Assembly: GCF_900115365.1 (NCBI RefSeq)
Contig: NZ_FOWD01000005.1
Coordinates: forward strand, 4,048-68,047
Length of the DNA stretch: 64,000 bases
Direction: 5' to 3'
Origin: Anaerocolumna aminovalerica
GTDB lineage: Bacteria > Bacillota > Clostridia > Lachnospirales > Lachnospiraceae
Shown here: piece after piece, positions 53,325-62,040 of the stretch
Layout: every line of letters begins with the position of its first letter
Numbering within the stretch: position 1 is the first letter of the stretch
Program-made: the position numbers and the translations under genes
The notes under the pieces: model-generated
The model's database searches: none
Told to the model about the DNA's origin: nothing
Seen by the model: only the letters and a program-made list of their open reading frames with translations

Positions 53325-53379
53325 AAATTATAGCACTAAAAAAATTAATTGTAAACTGTTTTTTTATTTTGGTTTACAA
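53325..53379 (-). promoter_or_regulatory. BirA box overlapping the birA promoter
   Basis: Half-sites TTGTAAAC (53349-53356) and GTTTACAA (53372-53379), 15 bases apart. On the minus strand TTTACA within the proximal half-site is the -35 box, 17 bases ahead of TATAAT near 53327-53332. Confidence 0.82.
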
Positions 53380-53394
53380 TACATTCTTACCTTT

Positions 53395-53654
53395 TTAGTC
53401 TCTGGAAAAATAATCAAAAAGTATTCCTTTTTTCCACTCACGGCAGTCCTTTTTTAGGGAAATATCACAACAAATTAAAGAAAGAATTAGAAAATAATCA
53501 TATAGAAATTATTGGTGAATTCTCTTGTAAAGGATATGATCTTATGGGACTTTACAAAATAGTCGGCGGCGCTCATAAAGGACGTTCTAATGAAAAAGAC
53601 CTGGAGAAAGCAGTTCGGTTTATTGCCCGGTTTATTAGCGTAGTCAGGCTTTAG
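53395..53654 (+). pseudogene. C-terminal fragment of a flavodoxin-like protein
   Basis: Read in frame from 53395 the translation includes KVFLFSTHGSPFLGKYH, IEIIGEFSCKGYD, and KIVGGAHKGRSNEKDLEKA, which match the C-terminal half of long-chain flavodoxin-type proteins. No start codon with a ribosome-binding site or N-terminal FMN loop precedes it; upstream is the birA promoter. The end (RFIARFISVVRL) also diverges. It is probably a decayed remnant. Confidence 0.55.
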
Positions 53655-53790
53655 CAGTATATGAAGAATATAATGTTAATTTATAATGGCCCATGGTAAT
53701 CTTGACCGAATCACGCCGAAGTTCAAGGAACTGGATGGTTCGGGACTCCATGAAGTTCTTAGTACTGATTGTTCTTATTACATGATTTTT

Positions 53791-53838
53791 CAGAATTACA
53801 TTAAATTTTGTAATCAGAATTACGTTAAATTTTGTAAT
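53791..53838. repeat. Tandem 24-bp repeat before the ABC-F promoter
   Basis: Two abutting copies of CAGAATTACRTTAAATTTTG plus TAAT (53791-53814 and 53815-53838), differing at one base. Each holds an ATTAC...GTAAT inverted pair. They end 4 bases before the -35 box at 53843. Confidence 0.75.
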
Positions 53839-53842
53839 TATA

Positions 53843-53871
53843 TTGACTTCATAATTATTCTTTGCTAAAAT
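53843..53871 (+). promoter_or_regulatory. Promoter of the ABC-F leader transcript
   Basis: TTGACT (53843-53848) and TAAAAT (53866-53871), 17-base spacer; start expected near 53878. Confidence 0.75.
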
Positions 53872-53908
53872 GGCTATAATAATATATAAAATGATTGGAG
53901 ATGAAAAG

Positions 53909-53932
53909 ATGGAGAATACTTCTTGCAAATAA
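53909..53932 (+). CDS. Leader peptide of the ABC-F gene
   Basis: Seven residues, MENTSCK, with GGAG 8 bases before the ATG and a TAA stop. An in-frame ATG at 53891 lacks a ribosome-binding site. Codons 4-7 overlie TTCTTGCAA (53920-53928), which is complementary to 53998-54006 and repeats part of the downstream terminator. This is the arrangement of drug-sensing leader peptides ahead of resistance genes. Confidence 0.6.
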   Translation: MENTSCK

Positions 53933-53997
53933 TGAATGAAATATAGGAGCATATATGACTTAGCAGACTGAATACGCTGCTTATCCTTTTATGCTTA

Positions 53998-54174
53998 TTG
54001 CAAGAAACTGTCTTCTAATCTTTTCATAAATAAATATATTTTTTACAATATATAGTTTTGTAATTTACATGGATTAATGATTTATTTTATATTGCTCCAT
54101 GTAAATCACTTTATGAAACCTTAACGTGGATTTAACCCTATTAGGATGCAGATTCTTCTTGCATCCTATTTTTT
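53998..54174 (+). promoter_or_regulatory. Attenuator of the ABC-F gene
   Basis: Terminator stem TAGGATGCA (54142-54150) with TGCATCCTA (54160-54168) and a T6 run. TGCAAGAA (53999-54006) can pair either with the leader ORF (53921-53928) or with TTCTTGCA (54156-54163) in the terminator's loop and 3' arm, giving an antiterminator. A further stem TTTACATGGA/TCCATGTAAA lies between (about 54064-54109). Confidence 0.68.
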
Positions 54175-54231
54175 ATTCTAATAATCATCAGAATAAAATA
54201 AAAGGTGTTAAGCACCAGAATCGAGGTTATA

Positions 54232-55722
54232 ATGTCACAGATTAATGTAAGCAATTTAACTTTCTGCTATGAAGGCAGTTATGATAATATTTTTGAAAAT
54301 GTTTCTTTTCAGATAGATACGGAATGGAAACTTGGATTTATCGGACGTAACGGAAGAGGTAAAACTACCTTTTTAAACTTACTTTTAGGTAAATATGAAT
54401 ACAATGGCCATATTAGTGCCAGTGTGACTTTTGATTATTTTCCTTTTGTTATACCGGAAGAAAATAAGAATCATAATACCATAGATATTATAGAAGAACT
54501 TTATCCCGATTATGAATTATGGAAAGTGTGCAGGGAGCTGACACTGATTGAAGTAGATGCTGAGGTTTTATACCGCCCCTTTTCTACACTAAGTAATGGG
54601 GAACAAACAAAGGTAATGCTGGCTGTTTTATTTTCCAGAGAAAATCAATTTTTGCTGATAGATGAACCAACCAACCACTTGGATATGCCCACAAGAGATG
54701 TGGTAAAAGACTATCTGAACAGTAAGCAGGGTTTTATCCTGGTATCTCATGACCGGCATTTCTTAGATTCCTGTATTAATCATGTATTGGTTATTAATAA
54801 AGAAAATATAACAGTGGAACAAGGTAATTTTAGCAGCTGGTGGGAGAATAAAAAAAGACAGGATGAGTTTGAACTGTCTGAAAATGAAAAATTAAAGAAG
54901 GAAATCAAACGCTTGAATCAATCTGCCAAAACTTCCGGTGATTGGGCAGATAAAGTAGAATCTACCAAGATAGGACGGGATCCTAACTCAGAAAAAAATA
55001 TTGGTTTTCGCAGCTATATTGGAGAAAAATCAAGACGAATGCAGCAAAGGCGAAAGAACTTGGAACGGAGACAGGACCAGGCAATAGAAGAAAAATCTAA
55101 GTTATTAAAAAACATTGAAACCGTTGATGATTTAAAGATTATTCCATTAAGTCATCACAAAGATGTGTTGGTAATGGCAAAAGACCTTGCAATTTATTAT
55201 GATGACAAAAAGATAACCAAAGATTTGGATTTTTCCATTGGTAATGGTGACCGTGTTATTTTGCAAGGCCGGAACGGCTGCGGTAAATCCAGTATTATTA
55301 AGAAGATTTTAGGTCAGAACATTGAGACCACCGGTACTTTAGAGATAGCAAGGGGCCTCAAAATTTCCTATGTATCTCAGGATACCTCCCACTTAAAAGG
55401 CTCTTTAGATGATTTCATCTATAACAATGGATTAGATGAAACCTTGTTTAAGGCTCTTCTTAGAAAACTGGATTTTGAGCGCGTACAGTTTGAGAAAACC
55501 ATGGAAAACTACAGCGGCGGCCAAAAGAAAAAAGTCTTAATTGCAAAAAGCCTTTGTGAGCAGGCACATTTGTATATATGGGATGAGCCTTTAAACTTTA
55601 TAGACATTTTCTCACGTATGCAAATTGAGCGGCTAATCAATGAATTTCAGCCAACTATGCTGTTAGTGGAACATGATAAAGTCTTTACAGAGAATATTGG
55701 AACGAAATTCGTTGAATTTTAA
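54232..55722 (+). CDS. Lsa-family ABC-F ribosomal protection protein
   Basis: 496 residues from the ATG at 54232, preceded by GAGG. Two ABC domains without membrane segments: Walker A GRNGRGKTTF (about 43) and GRNGCGKSSI (about 353); signatures LSNGEQTK and YSGGQKKK; Walker B LLIDEPTNHLD and LYIWDEPLNFID. The linker (about 190-290) is Lys/Arg-rich and contacts the ribosome. Members displace lincosamides, pleuromutilins and streptogramin A from the 50S subunit. The attenuator upstream supports an antibiotic-inducible role. The drug range cannot be read from sequence. Confidence 0.9.
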   Translation: MSQINVSNLTFCYEGSYDNIFENVSFQIDTEWKLGFIGRNGRGKTTFLNLLLGKYEYNGHISASVTFDYFPFVIPEENKNHNTIDIIEELYPDYELWKVCRELTLIEVDAEVLYRPFSTLSNGEQTKVMLAVLFSRENQFLLIDEPTNHLDMPTRDVVKDYLNSKQGFILVSHDRHFLDSCINHVLVINKENITVEQGNFSSWWENKKRQDEFELSENEKLKKEIKRLNQSAKTSGDWADKVESTKIGRDPNSEKNIGFRSYIGEKSRRMQQRRKNLERRQDQAIEEKSKLLKNIETVDDLKIIPLSHHKDVLVMAKDLAIYYDDKKITKDLDFSIGNGDRVILQGRNGCGKSSIIKKILGQNIETTGTLEIARGLKISYVSQDTSHLKGSLDDFIYNNGLDETLFKALLRKLDFERVQFEKTMENYSGGQKKKVLIAKSLCEQAHLYIWDEPLNFIDIFSRMQIERLINEFQPTMLLVEHDKVFTENIGTKFVEF

Positions 55723-56124
55723 AAAATCCTGAAATTTTAAAACCTAAAAATATTATTTACTCTCACGTCACGTGATAGTGTACTATATGAATTGGGATAG
55801 AGAACCACTAGAAGACTGAAAGCCGGCAAAGTCTTTTATGGAACTTTTCTGGAGATATTCTGTACCAAAAGGAAAGGATATCTCCTGAAATATTCCTTAA
55901 AAATACATATATTAAGAACTATGATACAAATAATTAAAAAATCAAATCTATTATATTTCTATTTTACATAAAATAGGTCTGTTTATAGTTTCGTGTAAAT
56001 TCATTTTACAGAACATCTCATCTGGGGCTCAATGATGACACAGAATTTGAAACGGTCCCTATAAAATAATAATTTTTATGAGCATTCGTACAATTTCGTT
56101 TTTGTGAATTATATTAAATTTATT
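55723..56124. other. Intergenic region without recognisable gene
   Basis: AT-rich spacer between convergent ABC-F and sensor kinase genes. An imperfect inverted repeat GGAGATATTC/GGATATCTCC (about 55850-55886) is visible, without a T-run. Nothing else is supported. Confidence 0.5.
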
Positions 56125-57528
56125 TTATATTAGTTTATGAATGATCTTGGGAAGTACTATGACAAATTGAGCTCCTTCTCCCAACCTACTTTCAGCATAT
56201 ATGTTACCTTCATGAGCTTCAATAATAGTTTTAGTAATTGTTAGACCTATACCTACACCTCCGGTCTCTCTGCTTCTTGATTTATCTGACCGATAGAAAC
56301 GTTCAAATATATGGGGAAGATCCTCTTCCCTAATCCCCATTCCTGTATTTTTTACTCTAATTTCAATTTTCTCAGGATAATCTGAAATATGGATATGAAT
56401 TTTACCGCCTTTATCAGAATACTTGATTGCGTTGGATATCAGATTACTGAATACCTGGCTGATTTTATCCTGATCTCCATAAAGGAATACAGATTGCCGG
56501 TCATAATCCACTCTTATATCCTTGGAAGTCAACTCCCTTTCAAAATTATTTAACAGTCTTATGATTAAATGTGATATGTCAAAATTCTCTTTTTGCAGAA
56601 GTACATTTTCATTTTCCATTTTGGATAAGTCTTCAATACTTCCTATTAACCGTTTGATTCGCATGATTTCATCATAACAGCTTGCCAATCTTTCTTTATC
56701 CATTGCCCATATTCCATCTAGCATAGCTTCCATGGTACCCTGTACAGAAGTAAGAGGAGTCCGTAGTTCATGGGCAACATCCTGAGTAAGCTGTTTTCGT
56801 AACTGCTCTTTATGTTCCAAGGCATCGGACAGATTATTAATGGTATCCATTAAAATATATATTTCTTTCGTATTGGATGCATCCGTCAGCCTTTCCTTGT
56901 ATTTACCTTCTGCTAATAATACAGCTTTATTGGCGGCTTTCTTAAGAGGCCTGCTAATCCGATAGGACATAAGTATTCCTAAGCAAAAGGCTAATGCCAA
57001 AGAGCCTATTCCAATTCCTATGAAGAGACGATTCAATGCTTCGATAAAAATTAATTCTTCATCGGTAAAATAATAAGGTCCTACAAATCCCGTAGTTAGG
57101 GTACCAATACGTTCTCCTTTACTGATGATCGGATAGGTGTTCTCCTGGTACCTGCCTTCCCATTTACCAGAATATTGGTTCATATTACTCCACATATTGG
57201 TTATCATATCTTGACACAAGCCATGATTATGTTCATTGGCTGACCAAATGCTCCTATTATTCTCGTCCTCGATTTTAATAATCAGACCGTTTTGCAATGC
57301 ATTCATTCCCACAACCCCAATGTTATTGGTGTCCCAGCCCAAAGTATCTTCATAGCTTAGAGAAATCAGATCCAGAATCTCCTGTGTCTGCTTTTTCTGT
57401 TTGTGTATTACAAAATCCTGAAATTTATTCTGTACGCTGATATTGGCCATTAAGCTTATAAGACCCACAACTGTAACCACAATAAACATATAGGATATTG
57501 TTAACTTACTTCTTAATGAGAAACCCAG
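56125..57528 (-). CDS. Sensor histidine kinase
   Basis: 467 residues if initiation is at the CTG at 57528, 8 bases after GGAGG; in-frame TTG codons at 57555 and 57543 lack suitable sites and no ATG is near. Two membrane helices flank an extracellular sensor (about 30-165), then HAMP, H-box DVAHELRTPLTSVQG, N-box SNLISNAIKYS and G boxes with IFERFYRSD and GGVGIGLTITK. No CxxC or Met-rich metal site is obvious in the sensor. It starts one base after the response regulator, upstream of which are copper genes. Confidence 0.88.
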   Translation of the reverse strand: MGFSLRSKLTISYMFIVVTVVGLISLMANISVQNKFQDFVIHKQKKQTQEILDLISLSYEDTLGWDTNNIGVVGMNALQNGLIIKIEDENNRSIWSANEHNHGLCQDMITNMWSNMNQYSGKWEGRYQENTYPIISKGERIGTLTTGFVGPYYFTDEELIFIEALNRLFIGIGIGSLALAFCLGILMSYRISRPLKKAANKAVLLAEGKYKERLTDASNTKEIYILMDTINNLSDALEHKEQLRKQLTQDVAHELRTPLTSVQGTMEAMLDGIWAMDKERLASCYDEIMRIKRLIGSIEDLSKMENENVLLQKENFDISHLIIRLLNNFERELTSKDIRVDYDRQSVFLYGDQDKISQVFSNLISNAIKYSDKGGKIHIHISDYPEKIEIRVKNTGMGIREEDLPHIFERFYRSDKSRSRETGGVGIGLTITKTIIEAHEGNIYAESRLGEGAQFVIVLPKIIHKLI

Positions 57529-57529
57529 T

Positions 57530-58237
57530 TTATTCACCTCCAAATTTATAACCAATACCTCGTACAGTTAATATATACCTGCATTCTTTTGAGTTATCTT
57601 CTATTTTGGCACGTAAATTCTTAATGTGAGAGTCTATGGTTCTGTCGTATCCCAGATAATCATCCTCAAAAGCAATATGAATCAACTCGTCTCTGGTAAA
57701 TACTTTATTGGGACGGTTAGCCAAGGTATAAAGAATCTTAAACTCACTGGGTGTAAGGCTGACATTTTCTCCTGATTTTTTAACTGTATAATCAGAATGA
57801 TTGATAATTAAATTATCTTTATGAAAGGCTATAATACCTTCCCTTTGGTCTGGAGGGGTTTCTACTTTAACTCTTCGAAGCAAAGCATTAACTCTTGCAA
57901 CCATCTGCCTTGGACTAAAGGGCTTGGTCATATAATCGTCCGCACCAATATCCAGCCCATGAATAATATTTTCATCACCGGATTTTGCTGTTAGCATAAT
58001 AATAGGCACTTTGGAAGTCTTTCTAATTTCATTACAAATTTGTTCCCCACTAATATCCGGCAGCATTAAATCTAATAATACAAGATCAATTCTTTGGGTC
58101 TGAAATATGGCAAGAGCCTCCTTGCCTGTGTATGCCTTATAGACTTCATAACCGCTGTTTATAAGATAAACTTCCGTAAACTCAACAATTTTAACTTCGT
58201 CATCTACAATTAATACTTTCTTGGAACCGGTACCCAT
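57530..58237 (-). CDS. OmpR/PhoB family response regulator
   Basis: 235 residues. Receiver domain with DD pair at the N-terminus (LIVDDEVKIVEF), phosphoacceptor Asp in LVLLDLMLPD, Thr in IIMLTAKSGDE and Lys in MTKPFSPRQ; winged HTH at about 135-233 (LTPSEFKILYTLANRPNKVFTRDELI, DSHIKNLRAKI). Cognate kinase follows directly; the 40-residue MDCC protein precedes it by 4 bases. Copper response is inferred from context only. Confidence 0.93.
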   Translation of the reverse strand: MGTGSKKVLIVDDEVKIVEFTEVYLINSGYEVYKAYTGKEALAIFQTQRIDLVLLDLMLPDISGEQICNEIRKTSKVPIIMLTAKSGDENIIHGLDIGADDYMTKPFSPRQMVARVNALLRRVKVETPPDQREGIIAFHKDNLIINHSDYTVKKSGENVSLTPSEFKILYTLANRPNKVFTRDELIHIAFEDDYLGYDRTIDSHIKNLRAKIEDNSKECRYILTVRGIGYKFGGE

Positions 58238-58241
58238 AGGA

Positions 58242-58364
58242 TTATCCCTTCTTGGATTTATTTAATTTGCAGCAATCCATTCTTTCTTTTCCATAAAGCT
58301 TTTCATTTTCCCTTGCCATATCTTGAAGATATTTGTTGATTGCCTGTTTTATTCTTTTAAACAT
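58242..58364 (-). CDS. 40-residue MDCC-motif putative metal-binding protein
   Basis: MFKRIKQAINKYLQDMAREN followed by EKLYGKERMDCCKLNKSKKG. A basic amphipathic helix (about 1-25) precedes a vicinal Cys pair in MDCCKLN, close to the LDCC motif of small putative metal-binding proteins I recall from Clostridia. AAAGGG lies 6 bases before the ATG and the gene ends 4 bases before the response regulator, so it is very likely translated and co-transcribed. Candidate Cu(I) or other soft-metal ligand; function unproven. Confidence 0.75.
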   Translation of the reverse strand: MFKRIKQAINKYLQDMARENEKLYGKERMDCCKLNKSKKG

Positions 58365-58395
58365 TGTTTTCCCTTTCTTTGGATATTAAAAACAC

Positions 58396-58512
58396 TGTCT
58401 TGCCATTCTGAACATATTTCGGAAAGCAGAATCCGGAAGAATCAAACTATTATAATTTTCTAAGATTCTTTTCCAATTCACTTTGAGAAATTTTGCTCAG
58501 AATGACAAAACA
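58396..58512. repeat. Second CATTCTGA-type inverted repeat
   Basis: Starts TGTCTTGCCATTCTGAAC and ends GCTCAGAATGACAAAACAG, i.e. inverted ends like the element at 13981-14084. AGAATC and AAGATTCTT segments occur inside. It lies between copZ and the MDCC gene and may attenuate transcription. Confidence 0.55.
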
Positions 58513-58552
58513 GTAAGAAATAACGCTAGGGCAACAGCCCCTTATGCTGGTA

Positions 58553-58768
58553 TTATAAATTTTCTATATTCACTACTTCATATCCTGCATCGTCTACTGC
58601 AAATTTAATGTCTTCGTCCTTTACTTCCCCAGATGCTTCTAAAACAGCAGATTTTCCTTCTAAATTAACCTCTACACTTGTAACTCCATTCAGTTCGCTT
58701 AATGCTTCCTTTACGTGGCTGACGCAATGTTGACAGCTCATTCCTTCAATTGCAATTTTCTTTTTCAT
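58553..58768 (-). CDS. copZ: Copper chaperone CopZ (HMA domain)
   Basis: 71 residues, one heavy-metal-associated domain: GMSCQHCVSHVKEAL with C12 and C15, ending VDDAGYEV. It carries Cu(I) to CopA or CsoR in the cytoplasm. 178 bases after copA on the same strand; GGAGG precedes the start. Confidence 0.93.
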   Translation of the reverse strand: MKKKIAIEGMSCQHCVSHVKEALSELNGVTSVEVNLEGKSAVLEASGEVKDEDIKFAVDDAGYEVVNIENL

Positions 58769-58946
58769 TGTGATGTCCTCCTGATCTTAAATATCTATTA
58801 CATCTATAGTGAACCCTTATACCAATCCCGGTTATAAAACTTCCAAAAAATCGAAGAGAAAGGGAAGTGTGTTTATACTTAGATATATGGTTTTTGCTCT
58901 GATTTTCTGAAAAAGTTTTATAAGAGATTAGTATTTACAAGGGGAA

Positions 58947-61394
58947 TTATTTTATCGGTTTAAACTTCTTTAATCTTAAAGCGTTGGTGAGTACGGATAC
59001 AGAACTAAGACTCATAGCTGCTGCTGCAATCATAGGATTTAATAATGGTCCTCCAAATACATGAAGAATACCCATAGCAACCGGAATGCCTAATGTATTA
59101 TATCCAAATGCCCAGAATAGATTCTGCTTGATATTACGTATAGTACTCTTAGAAAGCTGTATGGCAGTTGGAACATCCATTAAATCACTTCTCATTAATA
59201 CAATATCCGCGGACTCCATAGCAACGTCCGTTCCGGAACCGATAGCGATACCAATATCTGCCTGTGCTAAAGCAGGAGCATCATTGATACCATCACCAAC
59301 CATAGCAACCTTCTTGCCTTCTGCCTGAAGTTTTTTCACTTCATTTGCCTTATCCTGAGGTAATACTTCCGCTAAGATTCTGTCAATGCCTACTTGCTTT
59401 GCAATTGCTTCTGCGGTTCTTCTGTTGTCGCCGGTAATCATGGCAACTTCAATGCCCATCTGATGAAGTTTGTCAATTGCTTTTTTACTGTTTTCTTTTA
59501 CCGTATCTGCTACTGCTACTATTCCTGCTATTTTTTCATCAATGGCAATATACATAGGAGTTTTACCTTCTGACGCAAGTTTATCAGAGATTTCTTCCAG
59601 GTTTTCCAAAGAAATATTTCTCTCTTGCATCAATTTTATATTGCCGAGGAGAAGCTTTTTATTTTCTACCGTAACTTCAATTCCAAATCCCGGAATTGCT
59701 TTAAAAGCATCTAATTTCTTAAATGAAAGACCTTTCTCTTCCGCCCCTTTTACAATGGCTTCACCTAATGGATGTTCAGAACCTTTTTCAGCAGAAGCTG
59801 CTAATTGTAATAAATCATCTTCTGTAATGCCATTTGTCACCACTACATCCGTAACTTTTGGTTTACCTTCTGTTATGGTACCTGTTTTGTCGAATACGAT
59901 GGTCTGCACCTTGTGTGCGGTTTCTAAGGCTACACCACTTTTAATCAGTACTCCGTGTTCTGCACCTTTACCGGTTCCAACCATAATGGCAGTTGGTGTT
60001 GCAAGGCCTAACGCACATGGGCAGGCAATAACAAGAACAGATATAAATATAGTAATTGCAAATATGGCAGATTCGCCCCCTAAGAAATACCAAGCCAATC
60101 CGGAAATTACTGCTAAGGTAATAACTATTGGCACAAAGTATCCGGATATAATATCGGCCATTTTAGCAATAGGAGCTTTGGAGCCCTGAGCATCTTCCAC
60201 CAATTTAATAATTTGTGCCAGTGCGGTGTCTTTACCAACTTTGGTTGCTTTATATTTGATGGAACCATTTTTATTAATACTTGCACCGATGATTTTATCT
60301 CCCACATGTTTTTCAACTGGAATACTTTCACCGGTTAACATGGATTCATCAACGGAAGTCATACCCTCTATTACTTCACCGTCCACCGGCATCTTTTCAC
60401 CCGGTTTTACAACGATAATATCTCCAGCTTCCACTTCATCTATAGGTGTCTCAACTTCTGCTCCATTTCTGATGATAATGGCTGTTTTAGGCTGAAGTCC
60501 CATAAGCTTCTTAATAGCTTCTGAGGTTTTGCCTTTTGACACTGCCTCCAAATATTTTCCCAGGGTAATTAAAGTAATAATAACACCTGCAGATTCAAAG
60601 TATAGATCCATTGCATAGTGGCTTTCTCCGCCCAGTATTTTATAAGTAGCAAATATACCATAAAGAATGGCGGCGGAAGTACCGATTGCAATCAGGGAGT
60701 CCATATTAGGACTTCCTCTGAATAAGGATTTAAATCCAACTCTGTAATATTTATTGCCGGCAATTACAACGGGAATCGTTAATACTAATTGCACCAGGGC
60801 AAAGGTTACCGGATGCATATCCGGATGAAGAATACCCGGAAGGGGAAGACCTATCATATGACCCATTGCTATATAAAGCAATGGCACGGTAAATATGGCA
60901 GATACAATAAATTTCTTCCATAATGTCTTTATTTCTTTTTCTTTTCTTTCCTTATCTGTATCTACTGAAGTTTCTTCTTCTATCAACTTATAACCGGCTT
61001 TCTCAACAGCCTTTTTTATATCTGACATTCTGACTTTAGAAGAATCATAACTGATGGTTAGTTTTTCTGTGGCGTAGTTGACATTGGCTTCTTCTACACC
61101 CTCCAGTTTTCTTGTGACTCTTTCAATATTCTTAGCACAGGACGCGCAAGTCATTCCCTGTACTTTTAAAGTCTTGGCGGCACTATCCTTTAATGCCTTA
61201 TAACCTGCTTTATCTATAGCTCCTTGAATGTCTTCAACAGTAACTTTAGATTCATCAAAACTGATGTTTAACTTTTCTGTAGCTAAATTAACACTTGACT
61301 CTGTAACACCTTGCAGTTTTTTGGTTGCTCTTTCAACTGCTTTTGCACAAGCGGCGCAGGTCATTCCTTCTATTTTTAAAGTTTTACTGGCCAA
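58947..61394 (-). CDS. copA: Copper-exporting P1B-type ATPase CopA
   Basis: 815 residues from the TTG at 61394, 8 bases after GGAGG; upstream in-frame codons lack a site. Two N-terminal HMA domains ([10 protein letters not shown] and [10 protein letters not shown], about 10-20 and 80-90), eight membrane helices, CPC in [12 protein letters not shown], phosphorylation DKTGT, ATP-binding HP motif ([11 protein letters not shown]) and [14 protein letters not shown]. It exports Cu(I). Follows csoR by 71 bases. Confidence 0.96.
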   Translation of the reverse strand: MASKTLKIEGMTCAACAKAVERATKKLQGVTESSVNLATEKLNISFDESKVTVEDIQGAIDKAGYKALKDSAAKTLKVQGMTCASCAKNIERVTRKLEGVEEANVNYATEKLTISYDSSKVRMSDIKKAVEKAGYKLIEEETSVDTDKERKEKEIKTLWKKFIVSAIFTVPLLYIAMGHMIGLPLPGILHPDMHPVTFALVQLVLTIPVVIAGNKYYRVGFKSLFRGSPNMDSLIAIGTSAAILYGIFATYKILGGESHYAMDLYFESAGVIITLITLGKYLEAVSKGKTSEAIKKLMGLQPKTAIIIRNGAEVETPIDEVEAGDIIVVKPGEKMPVDGEVIEGMTSVDESMLTGESIPVEKHVGDKIIGASINKNGSIKYKATKVGKDTALAQIIKLVEDAQGSKAPIAKMADIISGYFVPIVITLAVISGLAWYFLGGESAIFAITIFISVLVIACPCALGLATPTAIMVGTGKGAEHGVLIKSGVALETAHKVQTIVFDKTGTITEGKPKVTDVVVTNGITEDDLLQLAASAEKGSEHPLGEAIVKGAEEKGLSFKKLDAFKAIPGFGIEVTVENKKLLLGNIKLMQERNISLENLEEISDKLASEGKTPMYIAIDEKIAGIVAVADTVKENSKKAIDKLHQMGIEVAMITGDNRRTAEAIAKQVGIDRILAEVLPQDKANEVKKLQAEGKKVAMVGDGINDAPALAQADIGIAIGSGTDVAMESADIVLMRSDLMDVPTAIQLSKSTIRNIKQNLFWAFGYNTLGIPVAMGILHVFGGPLLNPMIAAAAMSLSSVSVLTNALRLKKFKPIK

Positions 61395-61465
61395 CTCTTT
61401 TCCCTCCTTTATAGTTTTTATCAGGCTAATAAATGCCTGCAATTATTAAAATGCCTAACCTTATA

Positions 61466-61732
61466 TTATTTACCCATTACTTTTGATAATAGGTCTATTA
61501 CCTCGTCTATCTTCTCACTTCCTTTGTCATGCTCAAAAGCTTCCATAACACAGTGATTCATATGCTGCTTTATAATCAATAAATTGGCTTTCTTTAAAAG
61601 TGACTGGGTAGCTATAATCTGATTGGATACATCTACACAGTAGCGTTCATCTTCAAGCATCTTTATAGTTGCTTCAATCTGACCCTTTGCGATCTTTAAA
61701 GACTTTAATGCATTCTCTTTCTCGCCGTTCAT
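61466..61732 (-). CDS. csoR: CsoR-type copper-sensing repressor
   Basis: 88 residues, all helical DUF156 fold. C32, H57 and C61 reproduce the CsoR Cu(I) ligand set with the same spacing as the Mycobacterium protein (C36, H61, C65). It releases DNA on binding Cu(I), inducing the downstream copA-copZ genes. A GC-rich pseudo-palindrome lies in its leader. Confidence 0.94.
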   Translation of the reverse strand: MNGEKENALKSLKIAKGQIEATIKMLEDERYCVDVSNQIIATQSLLKKANLLIIKQHMNHCVMEAFEHDKGSEKIDEVIDLLSKVMGK

Positions 61733-61749
61733 TTTTTCACCTCATCCCA

Positions 61750-61811
61750 TACCCCCTGGGTGGGGGTGTCTTTGATGATTTCATATTACACCTATTGTTT
61801 TTGTATGTCAA
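61750..61811 (-). promoter_or_regulatory. csoR-copA promoter with CsoR operator
   Basis: TTGACA (61806-61811) and TAATAT (61783-61788) on the minus strand, 17-base spacer. ACCCCCTGGGTGGGGGT (61751-61767), matching CsoR-type G/C-tract palindromes, lies in the 5' leader, ahead of the ribosome-binding site. The rest of 61812-62040 holds a GCTCACTTGA/TCAAGTGAGC hairpin (about 61988-62024) that may end the next gene. Confidence 0.78.
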
Positions 61812-62040
61812 GTGCTTTTATTAATAAATTTTATCAATTTCTTTTTTATAAGATCTCTTATTGCCTGTTAAACATATTTACCGCTCTTAGAGATAATTTT
61901 CAAAAGAATTGTCCCCTTAAGAATGCCACTTTGGCAGTAACACTAACTTAATATTCATGAAGTGGGAACTCCATTCCATGGGAAATGCTCACTTGACGTA
62001 AACATAAGTCCACTTCAAGTGAGCCAATTAAAATATGACT

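Noticed and set aside
53686-53790. Possible aldo/keto reductase or transposase fragment on the minus strand (MESRTIQFLEL...)
   Set aside because: Only a few residues resemble any family and a frameshift would be needed; too weak to call.
59470-60189. 239-codon plus-strand frame
   Set aside because: Antisense of copA, whose codon pattern leaves the opposite frame open; no initiation signal.
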